Origin: Nitrospirota bacterium
GTDB taxonomy: Bacteria; Nitrospirota; Thermodesulfovibrionia; Thermodesulfovibrionales; UBA6898
Direction of reading: 5' to 3'
Assembly (NCBI GenBank): GCA_012026685.1
Contig: VEOY01000058.1
Coordinates: 1 to 43,406, forward strand
DNA: 43,406 nucleotides
Shown here: in pieces, positions 1 through 10,708 of the stretch
Layout: the number at the start of each line of letters is the position of its first letter
Position numbering within the stretch: position 1 is the stretch's first letter
Program-made: the position numbers and the translations under genes
Notes under the pieces: generated by a model
What the model was told of the DNA's origin: nothing
The model's database searches: none
The model's input: only the letters and a program-made list of their open reading frames with translations

Positions 1-393
1 AGGTTTACTTGCCGCATTGCCGGGGAATGTTCCGGCGTTTATCTCAATAATGTTGGAGAAGGTATCGTTATCCGAGTCCTGCGACTCGATATTTTTAAAA
101 TTATGGCCTGCATTTGCATATGCGGAACCATAGGCATTCCGCGATCCTCCCGAGGGACCATGGCAGACAGTGCATAGATTACCCGGCTGTCCTGATACTA
201 TAGAGAGGCTGCTCAAAGGAGAGGAAGGATAGGTCGATTTGAATGAAGTGGCATAGCTTGGGACCGCATGGGACATCCCTGATGACGCGACGACCATCAC
301 AAGAGCTATGCAGAAAGCGAACATCAATCTTATACCCGGATGATCAAGGGACAACTTCCTGCTGATCACACTTTTTTCATAGATTCTTTTCAT
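1..393 (-). CDS. c-type cytochrome-like secreted protein, 3' end truncated by the window edge
   Basis: Not in the ORF track because it runs off the window. Minus-strand translation from ATG at 393: MKRIYEKSVISRKLSLDHPGIRLMFAFCIALVMVVASSGMSHAVPSYATSFKSTYPSSPLSSLSIVSGQPGNLCTVCHGPSGGSRNAYGSAYANAGHNFKNIESQDSDNDTFSNIIEINAGTFPGNAASKP; contains CxxCH (CTVCH, approx. 160-174), an N-terminal hydrophobic segment, and SD AAGGAGGT at 397-404. Confidence 0.8.
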   Translation of the reverse strand, partial: MKRIYEKSVISRKLSLDHPGIRLMFAFCIALVMVVASSGMSHAVPSYATSFKSTYPSSPLSSLSIVSGQPGNLCTVCHGPSGGSRNAYGSAYANAGHNFKNIESQDSDNDTFSNIIEINAGTFPGNAASKP

Positions 394-518
394 GTTACCT
401 CCTTACGGTTCGATGATTTCTTACACTGATGATTAGAATTTGGCGAGCGCTCTTGGAACTTTCTGCATTCGCCTGTTCGAAGCTTGTTCCCACATAAAAT
501 TCCTGGTATTTCCGACAT

Positions 519-554
519 AAAAAAAGCCTGTTCCCCGGCAATGAGAAACAGGCT
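519..554 (-). terminator. intrinsic terminator, expression platform of the upstream riboswitch
   Basis: Minus strand AGCCTGTT-TCTCATTGCCGGGG-AACAGGCT followed by a T run (519-525 on + is A-rich). Confidence 0.8.
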
Positions 555-574
555 GTCATTATTGTCGACCAGCA

Positions 575-660
575 TGCTTCTTCGGCAGCCCGGCTGTCCC
601 CTCCAGGACCCGATGGCTTTGTGCCCCCTGATCTCTCAGGGTTTACCTTTTTCGGAAACA
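575..660 (-). ncRNA. GEMM-I (cyclic di-GMP-I class) riboswitch aptamer
   Basis: Minus strand GAAAAAGGTAAACC-CTGA-GAGA-TCAG-GGGGCACAAAGCCATCGGGTCCTGGAGGGGACAGCCGGGCTGCCGAAG: GGYAAACC motif, stem capped by GNRA loop GAGA, CAAAGCC core, and the GCCGGG..GCCGA 3' element. Confidence 0.88.
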
Positions 661-904
661 ACTTTCATCCATGCACAATTTCAAATAGCAGCATTACAAC
701 TATTTGTAAGATACAAGACGTAAGAAACAATGTCAAATTAAGTTAAGTTAACACTATAAAAATTATTTAATTTAGGGAATAGGGTGGTAGCTGAGGCCTT
801 TTTCCCGATATCTCAGGTCATCATATTGAACATTAATTAAGAGGAAAACGCCTCAAGTTGATTATAATAAGACCTCGATTTCTTCAAGACAGGAAGGGCA
901 GACG

Positions 905-1468
905 ATGAAAGACAGGCTGATACAACTTATTTTCGAAAAGGCATTCAAGTACAGCAAAGAACCTTCATTCAAACTTGTCTCCGGCCGCATGAGCAATTAT
1001 TATTTTAACTGCAAGACCGTAACGCTCCATCCCGAAGGCATGTATCTTATCGGCAATATCATTTTCGGTATGATCAATAAAGCGGGAATAAAGGGCATTG
1101 GCGGTCTTACCCTCGGGGCTGACCCCATAGCCGATGCCGTTGCTTACTCATCCTATCTGAAAAACAGCCCGATAGAGGCCTTTGTAGTCAGAAAGACTGC
1201 GAAGGCACATGGCACCATGCAGTGGATCGAGGGGAATATAGCGGCAGGAGACAAGGTTGCGATCGTTGATGATGTCATCACGACCGGCAAATCAACGATC
1301 GAGGCGATACAAAAGGCTCAGGAGGGCGGACTCGAGATCGTAAAGGTCATCGCCCTTGTGGACAGGCAGGAGGGCGGCAGAGAAAACATCGAGGCCCTCG
1401 GCCACACGGTAGAGACTGTGGTGACCCGGGAAGAGGTGATGGAGCTGTACCGGGCTAAGAATCCCTGA
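905..1468 (+). CDS. pyrE: orotate phosphoribosyltransferase
   Basis: PRPP-binding motif VAIVDDVITTGKST; typical 187-aa length. Confidence 0.93.
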   Translation: MKDRLIQLIFEKAFKYSKEPSFKLVSGRMSNYYFNCKTVTLHPEGMYLIGNIIFGMINKAGIKGIGGLTLGADPIADAVAYSSYLKNSPIEAFVVRKTAKAHGTMQWIEGNIAAGDKVAIVDDVITTGKSTIEAIQKAQEGGLEIVKVIALVDRQEGGRENIEALGHTVETVVTREEVMELYRAKNP

Positions 1469-4271
1469 GATATTTCTGCGCCAGTTCTGCTATTGCGGTT
1501 CTCGTGTTTCCGATCCTGACAATAAGGTCCTCAGGATCTTTGCATCCCATGAACCCTGATGCGCTCTTCAGACTTTCGTCGTCCTTCTTGAGCACGCTTT
1601 CACCCCTGAGCCTGAGAAGACTTTCCAGTGTGCGCAGCGACCAATAGCCATCTTTCAATGTTTTGGCCTCTGATGCACTGATAACGCTTGAGGAAGAGAG
1701 CCGGTGAATAGCGGCAATCGTACTCTGAACAAGAAGCTTCCGGTTGTTTCTGCAATGCCTGAGCTGCAGGAACTGAACGGCGAACTCAATGTCCTCGATG
1801 CCCCCGGGGCCAAGCTTGATATCATATCCTTCGGATTCCTTTGCCAGTTCCCGCCTGATCCGGTCTCTCATCTGCCTCACATCTGCTGCACTGACCCTTC
1901 CCCCCTTATGCTGAAGTGTGTCCCGGGCCATATCCATGAAGCGGCAGCCGGTCTTCATATCGCCCGCGACAGGCCTTGCCTTAAGAAGCGCCTGAAACTC
2001 CCAGAAGGCCGCAGCCTCCGCATAGTATTTTTTGAACGCCTCTACCGACGAAACCAGCGGCCCCTTGGACCCTTCCGGTCTGAGCCTTGTGTCCACACTA
2101 TACGCCAGTCCGTCCCGCGTATAGGAGATAAGCAGTCTGAGCAGCTTTTCACCGACCTTTGTCTGCTCCAGGGTTACTGCGTCTCCGGCCACGAAGATCA
2201 GATCGAGGTCAGAACCAAAGGTGATCTCCCTGCCCCCCAGCTTGCCGAAGCCTATGACCGCAATTTCCTCCACACCTTCCGCAACATACTCTGTTGCTGA
2301 GGCGAGAATGGCCTCTGCAGTCCTGCTCAGCGCTTTGGTGGTACGGATAACATCGATCCTCTGTTGAAGGAATAGAAGCCCTATCCGGATCTCTTCCATC
2401 TGCTTGAGGATCCTTACGGCATCGCTGATCGAACGGCCTTCGGTACGGGAATCATTGATCTCGGCTTTCAGTGCCCGGGAGTTCTTCTTCAGTATCTCCT
2501 GCCAGCCGATCATCTCAAGGTGCTGCGGCCTTGCAATGAGCATTTTTGAGAGATACCTGCTCTGGGAAAAGACATAGACAATGAGATCAATGAGGGACGA
2601 GTTCTTGCTGAAGATCTCAAGGTACGATTCATTCATGCTCAAAAGAACAGCGAATGCCTGGATGTGATTCAGCGCCATATCAGGACTGCCGGACCTGAGC
2701 GCGCTGTCGACGAACGCGGGCAGGATCTCGGACAGGAGCCTGCGACCTCTGAGCGTCTGGAAATTGAACATGCTGTCCTTTATGGCCCTTATGTTACGCA
2801 GGGCCTTGTCAATTTCCCTCAGGTTGGTACCTGAGAGAAACTCTTTCAGCTCGCCATCGCTGAACTCTTCGTCAAAAAGCGTGCTGCCCGCTGATGAGCC
2901 CTGATTTTTCTCCGCAAAGAGAGAGTCATAGATCAGCCGCACCTGGTCCCGTCTCCGCTCAAGATCAACGGAGAACTGTTTCTCCGAGGCATACCCCATC
3001 TTTCTCCCCAGGATAAGCAGTTCGGCCTCACCTGCGGGCAGCGTATGGGTCTGGATATCGTTCACCTGCTGAAGACGGTGCTCGAGCGTCCTCAGATAGC
3101 GGTAGTTGTCCGAGAGGACCCCATAGTCGTCCTGTCCGATGAGGCCTTTGAGAGAAAGGCGATGCAGGACCTTCAGCACGCTTCTCTCTCTGAGCAGTGG
3201 TTCCCTCCCGGCATAGATGAGCTGCAGGGCCTGCGCAAAGAATTCTATCTCCCTGATACCTCCGTATCCTCTTTTGATATCCCCCTTCTTGAACGCAGAG
3301 TCTATCTTCGTCTTCAGCTTGCTTATCTCGTCTATGGAAGTAAAATCAAGATACTTCCTGAAGACGAACGGCCGTATCATCTCCATGAAGCTGTTGCCAA
3401 GGTACGCGTCTCCGGCAACAGGGCGAGCGCGCAGCAGCATGGCCCGTTCCCATGCCCTGCCCCAGGACTCGTAATACATCTCATATCCCCTGAGGGCGAG
3501 CGCAATAGCACCCCGCTGCCCCTCTGGCCGCAATCTCAGATCGACCCTGTAGGCGAATCCAGCCTCGGTATTGTGAGAGAGGAACCGGGAAAGCTCCTCT
3601 CCGACCTTGCAGAAATATTCATGGTTCGATATCCTGTTCTTCCGTGTACCCTGAGCAGTGACAACCCCTGATGTCTCGCCGATCTCCGTGCCGTACACAT
3701 ACATGAAATCAACGTCGGAACTGAAGTTCAGTTCCTCGGCGCCGAGCTTGCCGAGTGCGATCACAGCGAATTCATCTGTCTCGGGCACACCGTAGATGCC
3801 GCTTACATACTGACGCACGATCCTCAGCGATGCATCGATGATCGCATCGGCGAGGCAGCTCATCTCGAGCATGATGTCCACGAGGTCAGCCTTCCTCAAA
3901 ATATCCCTGAGCGTAATCCTCAGGAACTCCCTCAGCCGCATCCTGCGGATCGCGCTCATATAGAGCGGCAGCGTTGTCCGGTTGGGGGGCTCGCTGACGG
4001 ATTCAAACGCCAGCTGCAGGGCAGCGGCATAGCCCTCCCTGCCGAATTCGCTGTCTAAGGACCGAAGAGCGGCAAAAAGATCATCGGGATAAGATATGCC
4101 GTAATTTGCAAGGAACTGGCTGTGACTGAAGAGCGTGACAATGGCCCTGATATTCTCCTTAAGCTCATTCTCGCGCGAGGGGTTCTCTTCAAGAAAGGAC
4201 CGCAGGTTGTTAAGTGCCCTGTCCGGGTCAGGCGTTCCTGCAGTCAACTCTCTCATGTCCCGTTCGTTCAT
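1455..4271 (-). CDS. glnE: bifunctional glutamine synthetase adenylyltransferase/deadenylase
   Basis: Two nucleotidyltransferase modules (ELNFSSDVDFMYVY and EITFGSDLDLIFV) and two GGIREIEF/GGIEDIEF motifs; about 938 aa. ATG at 4271 preferred over GTG at 4274. Confidence 0.95.
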   Translation of the reverse strand: MNERDMRELTAGTPDPDRALNNLRSFLEENPSRENELKENIRAIVTLFSHSQFLANYGISYPDDLFAALRSLDSEFGREGYAAALQLAFESVSEPPNRTTLPLYMSAIRRMRLREFLRITLRDILRKADLVDIMLEMSCLADAIIDASLRIVRQYVSGIYGVPETDEFAVIALGKLGAEELNFSSDVDFMYVYGTEIGETSGVVTAQGTRKNRISNHEYFCKVGEELSRFLSHNTEAGFAYRVDLRLRPEGQRGAIALALRGYEMYYESWGRAWERAMLLRARPVAGDAYLGNSFMEMIRPFVFRKYLDFTSIDEISKLKTKIDSAFKKGDIKRGYGGIREIEFFAQALQLIYAGREPLLRERSVLKVLHRLSLKGLIGQDDYGVLSDNYRYLRTLEHRLQQVNDIQTHTLPAGEAELLILGRKMGYASEKQFSVDLERRRDQVRLIYDSLFAEKNQGSSAGSTLFDEEFSDGELKEFLSGTNLREIDKALRNIRAIKDSMFNFQTLRGRRLLSEILPAFVDSALRSGSPDMALNHIQAFAVLLSMNESYLEIFSKNSSLIDLIVYVFSQSRYLSKMLIARPQHLEMIGWQEILKKNSRALKAEINDSRTEGRSISDAVRILKQMEEIRIGLLFLQQRIDVIRTTKALSRTAEAILASATEYVAEGVEEIAVIGFGKLGGREITFGSDLDLIFVAGDAVTLEQTKVGEKLLRLLISYTRDGLAYSVDTRLRPEGSKGPLVSSVEAFKKYYAEAAAFWEFQALLKARPVAGDMKTGCRFMDMARDTLQHKGGRVSAADVRQMRDRIRRELAKESEGYDIKLGPGGIEDIEFAVQFLQLRHCRNNRKLLVQSTIAAIHRLSSSSVISASEAKTLKDGYWSLRTLESLLRLRGESVLKKDDESLKSASGFMGCKDPEDLIVRIGNTRTAIAELAQKYLRDS

Positions 4272-4332
4272 CACCTACATCATACACGATTGACAAAATG
4301 GCGTGCACTTGCAGCTGAAGCTGTGAAGTCTG

Positions 4333-5259
4333 CTATGTCCTGTCCGATTCCCACAAGCGCGGGTCGATGGAGTCCCTGATGCCTTCCCCGAGAAGGTTGT
4401 AGCCGAGCACCGTGACAAGGATGGCAAGGCCGGGGAATACCGAGAGCCACCACGCGATCTCGATATTGTCCTTGCCGAGGGTAAGGATGTTCCCCCAACT
4501 CGGCGTGGGCGGCTGGACGCCGATGCCGAGAAAACTGAGAGCAGATTCAACAAGGACTGCTCCCGCAATGCCAAGGACTGCAGAGACGAGCACGGGAGCC
4601 ATACTGTTCACTAGGATATGCCTGAAAATGATCCTGAGGTCACTTGCTCCAAGAGCGCGCGCGGCCATGACATAGTCCCGTTCCTTCACAGACAGGAACT
4701 CCGCACGTACCAGTCGCGCGACCCCCATCCATCCGGTCAGACCGATGACAATCATGATGGTCATGATGTTGGGATCGATGATGACCACTTCCAAAATTCG
4801 TTGGACCTCTGGTGCAAGATATGTAACCCAGAGATTCGGGTCCATAAATGCCATCACCGCAAGAATGAGAAAAAACGTAGGGATGGTCAGCATGATATCG
4901 ATGAACCGCATGGCAATACGTTCAATCCATTTACCGTAATACCCGGCAACCGCTCCAACGATCAGCCCGATGAATGTTGCAATGCTGACAGAGACAAATC
5001 CGACGGCAAGAGATATCTTGCTGCCATAGATCATCCTTGACAGCACGTCTCTGCCAAGATCATCCGTCCCGAACGGGTGCGCCAGACTCGGCGGCATCAG
5101 GATATATTTTCTGTCAATCTCATTCGGTTTATAGGGTGAAACAATCGGCGCCAATGCCGCGACCACGAACAGAAGCAAAACGATAATGCCTCCTGCCACA
5201 GCAAGTTTGTTACGCTTGAATCTTCTCCAGAAGACGCTGCCGGGCGAATCAGTCCTCAT
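4333..5259 (-). CDS. oligopeptide/dipeptide ABC transporter permease (DppC/OppC type)
   Basis: EAA-type loop [36 protein letters not shown]-terminal DSIDPRL. Confidence 0.93.
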   Translation of the reverse strand: MRTDSPGSVFWRRFKRNKLAVAGGIIVLLLFVVAALAPIVSPYKPNEIDRKYILMPPSLAHPFGTDDLGRDVLSRMIYGSKISLAVGFVSVSIATFIGLIVGAVAGYYGKWIERIAMRFIDIMLTIPTFFLILAVMAFMDPNLWVTYLAPEVQRILEVVIIDPNIMTIMIVIGLTGWMGVARLVRAEFLSVKERDYVMAARALGASDLRIIFRHILVNSMAPVLVSAVLGIAGAVLVESALSFLGIGVQPPTPSWGNILTLGKDNIEIAWWLSVFPGLAILVTVLGYNLLGEGIRDSIDPRLWESDRT

Positions 5260-6257
5260 CGTTCCGTCCTTATCCTTGGATCGGCGAGCATGTATCCGAT
5301 GTCTGCAAGAAGGTTCCCGAGAAGGGTAAGAAAGGCTCCGATCGTGAGGATGGCCATGATGAGCGGATAGTCCCGCGCCATGACACCGTTGAAAAAAAGC
5401 TGTCCCATTCCGGGAATGCTGAAGATCTGCTCGAAGATAACACTGCCGCCGATAAGACCCGGGACCGAAAGGCCCATCAGCGTGATAAGCGGGAGCAGCG
5501 CGTTCCTGAAGGCATGCCGGTAAATGACCTTCTTCTCAGGCAAGCCCTTCGCCCTCGCAACAGTCACATAATCCTGCCTGATCACCTCGAGCATGCTGCT
5601 TCTCATGTACCGCGAATCTGCTGCGAGACCTCCGAAAGCCGCGATAAACATGGGAAGGATGAGATGTCTCGCCCTGTCCAGAATCTTGCTTCCCATGGCA
5701 AGCGAATCATAGCCCATTGACTTAAGTCCTGATATCGGCAGCCATTCGAGATATACCCCAAAGAGCATCATGAGCAGCAGTGCAAGCCAGAAAGGAGGTG
5801 TGGCAAAGCCAAGAAAGACTGCAGTCGTCGTGATCTTGTCATAGAGGGTGTTCTGATGCGTTGCGGACGAAATGCCGAGAGGTATGGCGATCATGAGGAT
5901 GATGACCATCGCCATCAGGTTCAGCATAAATGTGATAAAAAGTCTTCTGTCAAGCAGGGGTTGCCGGGTGTCCCAGATCTTCTGCATCACCGGTCTCCGG
6001 TCCATTGAGAACGACTCGCCGAAGTCAAACTTTACAATCCGTTTGAGCCACAATCCATATTGGACAATGATAGGCTTATCGAGGTTATATAGCTTTTCAA
6101 GCCGTTCCCTGGCCTCAGGGGTCATCTTGGGATTCATCTCGGAAAGTGCGTCCGTCGGCTTGCCCGGGGCAAGGTGGATGATAAGGAATGATATAAGCGT
6201 GATGCCGAACAGTGTCGGGATCATCTCAAGAAGGCGCTTTGCAAGATACGTGAGCAT
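5256..6257 (-). CDS. oligopeptide/dipeptide ABC transporter permease (DppB/OppB type)
   Basis: Starts [46 protein letters not shown] loop; TAATG overlap with the upstream gene favours ATG at 6257. Confidence 0.92.
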   Translation of the reverse strand: MLTYLAKRLLEMIPTLFGITLISFLIIHLAPGKPTDALSEMNPKMTPEARERLEKLYNLDKPIIVQYGLWLKRIVKFDFGESFSMDRRPVMQKIWDTRQPLLDRRLFITFMLNLMAMVIILMIAIPLGISSATHQNTLYDKITTTAVFLGFATPPFWLALLLMMLFGVYLEWLPISGLKSMGYDSLAMGSKILDRARHLILPMFIAAFGGLAADSRYMRSSMLEVIRQDYVTVARAKGLPEKKVIYRHAFRNALLPLITLMGLSVPGLIGGSVIFEQIFSIPGMGQLFFNGVMARDYPLIMAILTIGAFLTLLGNLLADIGYMLADPRIRTER

Positions 6258-7897
6258 TACGGCACCATCGCATGCCGCTGCAGAGACTTCGGCACATACC
6301 ATTTCGGAAGGTTGTAACTGATGCCTATGGGGGCCGGTTTGATCCCCCTGATCCGGGCGTGGACGATCGGTGTGGCATCAGGCACATAAAGGAAAATATA
6401 GGGCACTTCCTCGGCAAGGATCTCCTGTATCCTGTAGTACGCCTTTTTTCTCTTCCCGATATCGAACGTTCGCCTCCCCCTTTCGAGGAGTTCGTCGACT
6501 TCGGGATTGCTGTAGCTGATGAAGTTCAGCTCTTTTTCCTTGGTCTTGGAAGAATGCCAGATATCATACTGGTCTGCGTCGAGGCCTATGGACCAGCCGA
6601 GAAGAACGGCCTCGAACCGCTTCTTGTCGATGAACTGGTTGATGAACGTGGACCATTCGAGCGGCCGTATTTCTACCTTGATCCCGATCTTCTCGAGCCG
6701 CCACTGGATGATCGTGGCGGTATTCTTCCGCAGCGCGTTGCCGGCATTCGTAAGGACCGTGAACCTGAAGGACCTGCCGTCTTTATCGAGAATCCCGTCA
6801 CCGTCAGTATCCTGCCAGCCTGCCTCTTTGAGGAGTTGCTTTGCCTTTCCAGGGTTGTAGTCATATTTTTTCACGTTCGGATTGTATGGCCAGGTGTTCG
6901 GCACATAGGGGCCGGTAGCCGGAGTTCCGAGCCCGAAGAGCACTACGTCTACAATCTCGTCCTTGTCTATGCCGTAGGCTATCGCCTGCCGCACCCTCTT
7001 ATCGCTGAACCAGGGATGTTTCTGGTTGAAGGCCAGATGCGTATACTGGAATGCGGGATACCGATACTTCCGGTAATTGTTCCTGAAAAACCCGGTGTCC
7101 GTCTGCTTGGTATACTGGATAGGCGTCAGCCCCATCATGTCTATGCCGCCGGTCTTGAGTTCGAGGAACATCGTGGCGGGATCCGGGATCACCCGGTAGA
7201 GGTAATGGTCGATGTACGGCCTCCCCTCAAAATAGTCCTTATTGGACTCGAGTATCAGTTCTTGTCCTGAAGCCCACTTCGAAAGTTTATACGGACCAAG
7301 CCCAACAGGATTCCTCGCCATATCGCTTTTGGTGATATCCTTTCCTTCAAGCAGATGTTTCGGCAGGACCACGAGACTGCCCCAGGACGTGAGCGCAGGG
7401 GCGAACGGCTTCTCATAGGTCACACGGAACGTGTACCTGTCCGGCGCATCAGCCTTTTTCACCTGGAGAAAATCCTCTTTGTAGGCAGAAGGCGTCTTCT
7501 CATCGATGATCGTTCTGTACCCGAACATGACGTCATCTGCAGTGAACTCCGTCCCGTCTGTCCACTTCACGCCTTTCCTGAGGTGAAACGTTATGACCAG
7601 CCCGTCCTTTGAGATGTCCCAGGATTCGGCGAGGTCGCCGGTAATGCTCAGGTCTGTATCGTACTTCACCAGTCCGTTGAAGATAAGGCCGGAAATATTG
7701 TGTGAGGCAGAATCGCTGGCGAGCATGGGAATAAGGTTGGAAGGCTCACCGATCGTGCCCTCGATAATAGCATCACCGTAAGCGGGTTCCCCGTCTCCGT
7801 CCTTCCCCCCTGCAGCATTCCCCGTTGTCTGCTGTCTGCAGCCTGCAGCCATGAGGATCAGCACACACAGGGCGGAAACAACGGCACCTCTTTTCAT
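6257..7897 (-). CDS. peptide ABC transporter substrate-binding protein (SBP family 5), lipoprotein
   Basis: Signal with lipobox-like LMAAGC; Y-x-x-NP-x-GLGPYKL and [16 protein letters not shown] motifs typical of SBP_bac_5. Confidence 0.92.
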   Translation of the reverse strand: MKRGAVVSALCVLILMAAGCRQQTTGNAAGGKDGDGEPAYGDAIIEGTIGEPSNLIPMLASDSASHNISGLIFNGLVKYDTDLSITGDLAESWDISKDGLVITFHLRKGVKWTDGTEFTADDVMFGYRTIIDEKTPSAYKEDFLQVKKADAPDRYTFRVTYEKPFAPALTSWGSLVVLPKHLLEGKDITKSDMARNPVGLGPYKLSKWASGQELILESNKDYFEGRPYIDHYLYRVIPDPATMFLELKTGGIDMMGLTPIQYTKQTDTGFFRNNYRKYRYPAFQYTHLAFNQKHPWFSDKRVRQAIAYGIDKDEIVDVVLFGLGTPATGPYVPNTWPYNPNVKKYDYNPGKAKQLLKEAGWQDTDGDGILDKDGRSFRFTVLTNAGNALRKNTATIIQWRLEKIGIKVEIRPLEWSTFINQFIDKKRFEAVLLGWSIGLDADQYDIWHSSKTKEKELNFISYSNPEVDELLERGRRTFDIGKRKKAYYRIQEILAEEVPYIFLYVPDATPIVHARIRGIKPAPIGISYNLPKWYVPKSLQRHAMVP

Positions 7898-7942
7898 AAT
7901 GGATAAGGATACTGCACTATTTTCCGATTTTGCAATGCCGGC

Positions 7943-10669
7943 TCAGGCGTACTTGGCGAGAAATGTTCCGGTATAGGAGTTTTTCGCCTTCACGATGTCA
8001 TCGGGTGTTCCTTCGAATACGATCATGCCTCCCTTGCCTCCGCCTTCCGGCCCGATATCAACGATCCAGTCAGCAGCCCTGATCACGTCAAGGTTATGCT
8101 CGATGACAACCACGGTATTACCCGCCTCGACCAGTCTGTTGAGGATATAAAGCAGCGCCTTCACGTCATCGAAGTGAAGACCAACGGTCGGCTCATCAAG
8201 GATGTAGAGATGACCGCCTTTTGCCGTTGTGCCCATCTCGGAGCAGATCTTGAGCCTCTGCGCCTCTCCGCCTGAGAGCGTTGTCGCGGGCTGGCCGAGC
8301 CTGAGATACCCAAGACCGGTCTCCATGAGGAGGGCAAGCTTTGCCCTGACAGGAGGCTTGTCGTGAAAAAGCAGGGCTGCCTCTTCCACCGTCATATTCA
8401 GAATATCGTGTATGTTCTTCCCTTTGTAAGAAACCCGAAGCGCCTCCGGCCTGTACCTCCTGCCCTCGCATTTCTCGCACGTGATGTACAGGTCCTCGAA
8501 AAAGAACATCTCCATGAGTTCAAGTCCGCCGCCCTTGCAGGCCTCGCATCTGCCGCCCGGCACGTTAAAGGAAAAGAAACCGGGACCATAGCCGTATGCC
8601 CGCGCTTCCTTCTGGTCAGCAAGGGCCTTCCGTATATGGTCAAATATCTTGAGATAGGTGACGGGATTGGACCGCGGACTCCTGCCGATGGGTGTCTGAT
8701 CGATGAGCTTCACCCCTTTCAGCAATTTTTCCCCCCGAAGTGCTTTGAACGGCAGCGGCTGTTCAAGCCCTGTCTTGAAGTGCTGCGCGACCGCACGATA
8801 GAGCGTCTCAACGACAAGACTGCTCTTCCCTGAGCCTGAGACCCCGGTCACCGCGGTCATTCTTTTCAGGGGGACGGTGAAATCGATGTTCCCGAGGTTA
8901 TTGCCCCGGGCGCCCCGCAGCAAAAGTTCCTCTCCCGAAAAAGACCTTCTCCTGACCGGCAACTGCACTTTTTCGTCTCCGCGCAGGTACCGGGCCGTAA
9001 GCGTGTCCGCCTTCCGGAATGCGTCCATGGGGCCGGAAAAAACAATATTGCCTCCCCTGTGGCCGCCCCCGGGGCCGAGTTCAATGACCCATTTCGAAGA
9101 TTCGATGACGCCCCGGTCGTGCTCCACCACGACCACTGTGTTGCCCAGGTCGGCAAGCCTGTTCAGGATGCCCGATATTCTGTCCGTATCTCTTGGATGG
9201 AGTCCTATGGTCGGCTCGTCAAGCACGTAGAGCGTGCCGGTGAGAAGCGATGCGAGCTGGTTCGAAAGATTGATGCGCTGATACTCCCCTCCTGAAAGCG
9301 TTTTCCCATGGCGGTCGAGCGTGAGATAACCGAGACCGACCTTTTCAAGGTATTCGATCTTCATGCCTATCTGCCGCAGAAGCTCTTTTGCCATATCCCT
9401 TCTGAACGGCGAAAGACCGATATCAGCGAAGAACGCTGAAAGTGCGTCGACAGGCATGGCGCACAACTCAGCGATATCGAGGCCGGAAATCTTAAAGGCC
9501 AGAGCTTCCTTTTTCAGCCTTTTCCCATTGCATGCATGACAGGTAGTGGACCGCCGGTAGCGGGACAGAAAGACCCTCACATGCAGCTTATACCGCCAGC
9601 TTTCGAGTTCGTTAAAAAAATCGTCGATACCGTAGAACCCTTTGACCCCCTTGAAGAGGATAGCCTTCTCGGCAGGCGTCATCTTTTTATACGGCTTATC
9701 GAGATCAAGCCCGGCCTTTTTCCCTTTTTCAAGGAGCTGCTTCTTCCACCATTTTGCTGCCGGCTTGTTCCAGGGGTCGACCGCGCCCTTTGCCAGGGAC
9801 AGCCCCGGGTCAGGAACGATAAGATTTTCGTCGTATCCGAGCGTATCTCCGAACCCTTTGCATTCCGGACAGGCGCCTACCGGGTGATTGAAGGAAAAAA
9901 GGATGGGAGAGGGTTCGGGCAGTTCTATTCCGCAGGCCTCGCAGGCATGAGCGGACGAGAAAGGAAGAAGCGATAGCGTGCTGTGGTCCTCCATGAGGAT
10001 CACTTTCATGCTGCCCTTGCCTTCTTTCCACGCGGTCTCTATGGAGTCGGACAGACGCGGTTCTCCCCTGATGACCAGCCTGTCGAGCACCATGGTAAGC
10101 CCGACTTCTCCCGCATCCAGACCGGCATCGAGTTCCTGCGTCCCGCCATCCTTCCATATCCTGAAATAACCCTTTCTTCTCAGCTCTGCAGGATGTTCTC
10201 TGGTATCGAACAGGATGATCGCCTTCTTGCCGGAGTGCTTCTCCAGAAGTTCGGCAGCGATCTGCGACGGATCCCATTTGCGCACCTCCCTGCCGCACCG
10301 GGGACAGTACGGGGTACCTGCCTTCGCGTACAAGACCCTGAAAAGATCGTAGAGTTCTGTAAGCGTACCGACCGTTGAACGCGAACCACGGACGGGATTT
10401 TTCTGTTCAAGTGCGATAGCAGGCCGTATGTTCCGGATAGCGTCGACATCCGGCCTGTCGAGTTTTTCGAGGAAGAGCCTGGCATAGGACGACAACGACT
10501 CTATGAAGCGCCACTGCCCCTCGGCAAAGATCGTATCGAATGCGAGTGATGATTTACCCGATCCGGAGACACCGGTGACAGCTATCACCGTATCATGGGG
10601 GATGCTGAGACTTACATTCCTGAGGTTGTTCTGTCGTGCGCCCTCAATGACCAATTCCTGCGTGGACAT
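7943..10669 (-). CDS. uvrA: excinuclease ABC subunit A family protein (UvrA or UvrA paralog)
   Basis: Two Walker A motifs (GVSGSGKSS), UvrA zinc modules (CEACG..CPECKGFG; CEACKGGG..CEKCEGRRY), two LSGGE signatures, VLDEPTIGLH and ILDEPTVGLH. Confidence 0.9.
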   Translation of the reverse strand: MSTQELVIEGARQNNLRNVSLSIPHDTVIAVTGVSGSGKSSLAFDTIFAEGQWRFIESLSSYARLFLEKLDRPDVDAIRNIRPAIALEQKNPVRGSRSTVGTLTELYDLFRVLYAKAGTPYCPRCGREVRKWDPSQIAAELLEKHSGKKAIILFDTREHPAELRRKGYFRIWKDGGTQELDAGLDAGEVGLTMVLDRLVIRGEPRLSDSIETAWKEGKGSMKVILMEDHSTLSLLPFSSAHACEACGIELPEPSPILFSFNHPVGACPECKGFGDTLGYDENLIVPDPGLSLAKGAVDPWNKPAAKWWKKQLLEKGKKAGLDLDKPYKKMTPAEKAILFKGVKGFYGIDDFFNELESWRYKLHVRVFLSRYRRSTTCHACNGKRLKKEALAFKISGLDIAELCAMPVDALSAFFADIGLSPFRRDMAKELLRQIGMKIEYLEKVGLGYLTLDRHGKTLSGGEYQRINLSNQLASLLTGTLYVLDEPTIGLHPRDTDRISGILNRLADLGNTVVVVEHDRGVIESSKWVIELGPGGGHRGGNIVFSGPMDAFRKADTLTARYLRGDEKVQLPVRRRSFSGEELLLRGARGNNLGNIDFTVPLKRMTAVTGVSGSGKSSLVVETLYRAVAQHFKTGLEQPLPFKALRGEKLLKGVKLIDQTPIGRSPRSNPVTYLKIFDHIRKALADQKEARAYGYGPGFFSFNVPGGRCEACKGGGLELMEMFFFEDLYITCEKCEGRRYRPEALRVSYKGKNIHDILNMTVEEAALLFHDKPPVRAKLALLMETGLGYLRLGQPATTLSGGEAQRLKICSEMGTTAKGGHLYILDEPTVGLHFDDVKALLYILNRLVEAGNTVVVIEHNLDVIRAADWIVDIGPEGGGKGGMIVFEGTPDDIVKAKNSYTGTFLAKYA

Positions 10670-10708
10670 TTTTGTATTTTACCACGAGAACAGTCTTCGA
10701 GTCCGAGG

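Noticed and set aside
390-723. ORFs 390..575(-), 395..661(-) and 484..723(+)
   Set aside because: They cover the riboswitch/terminator; composition and lack of SD do not support coding.
6272-7270. 332-aa plus-strand ORF, and similar long shadows such as 3045..3671, 10595..11305 and 12691..13815
   Set aside because: Each is antisense to a strongly supported gene; the openness is explained by codon bias of the real gene.
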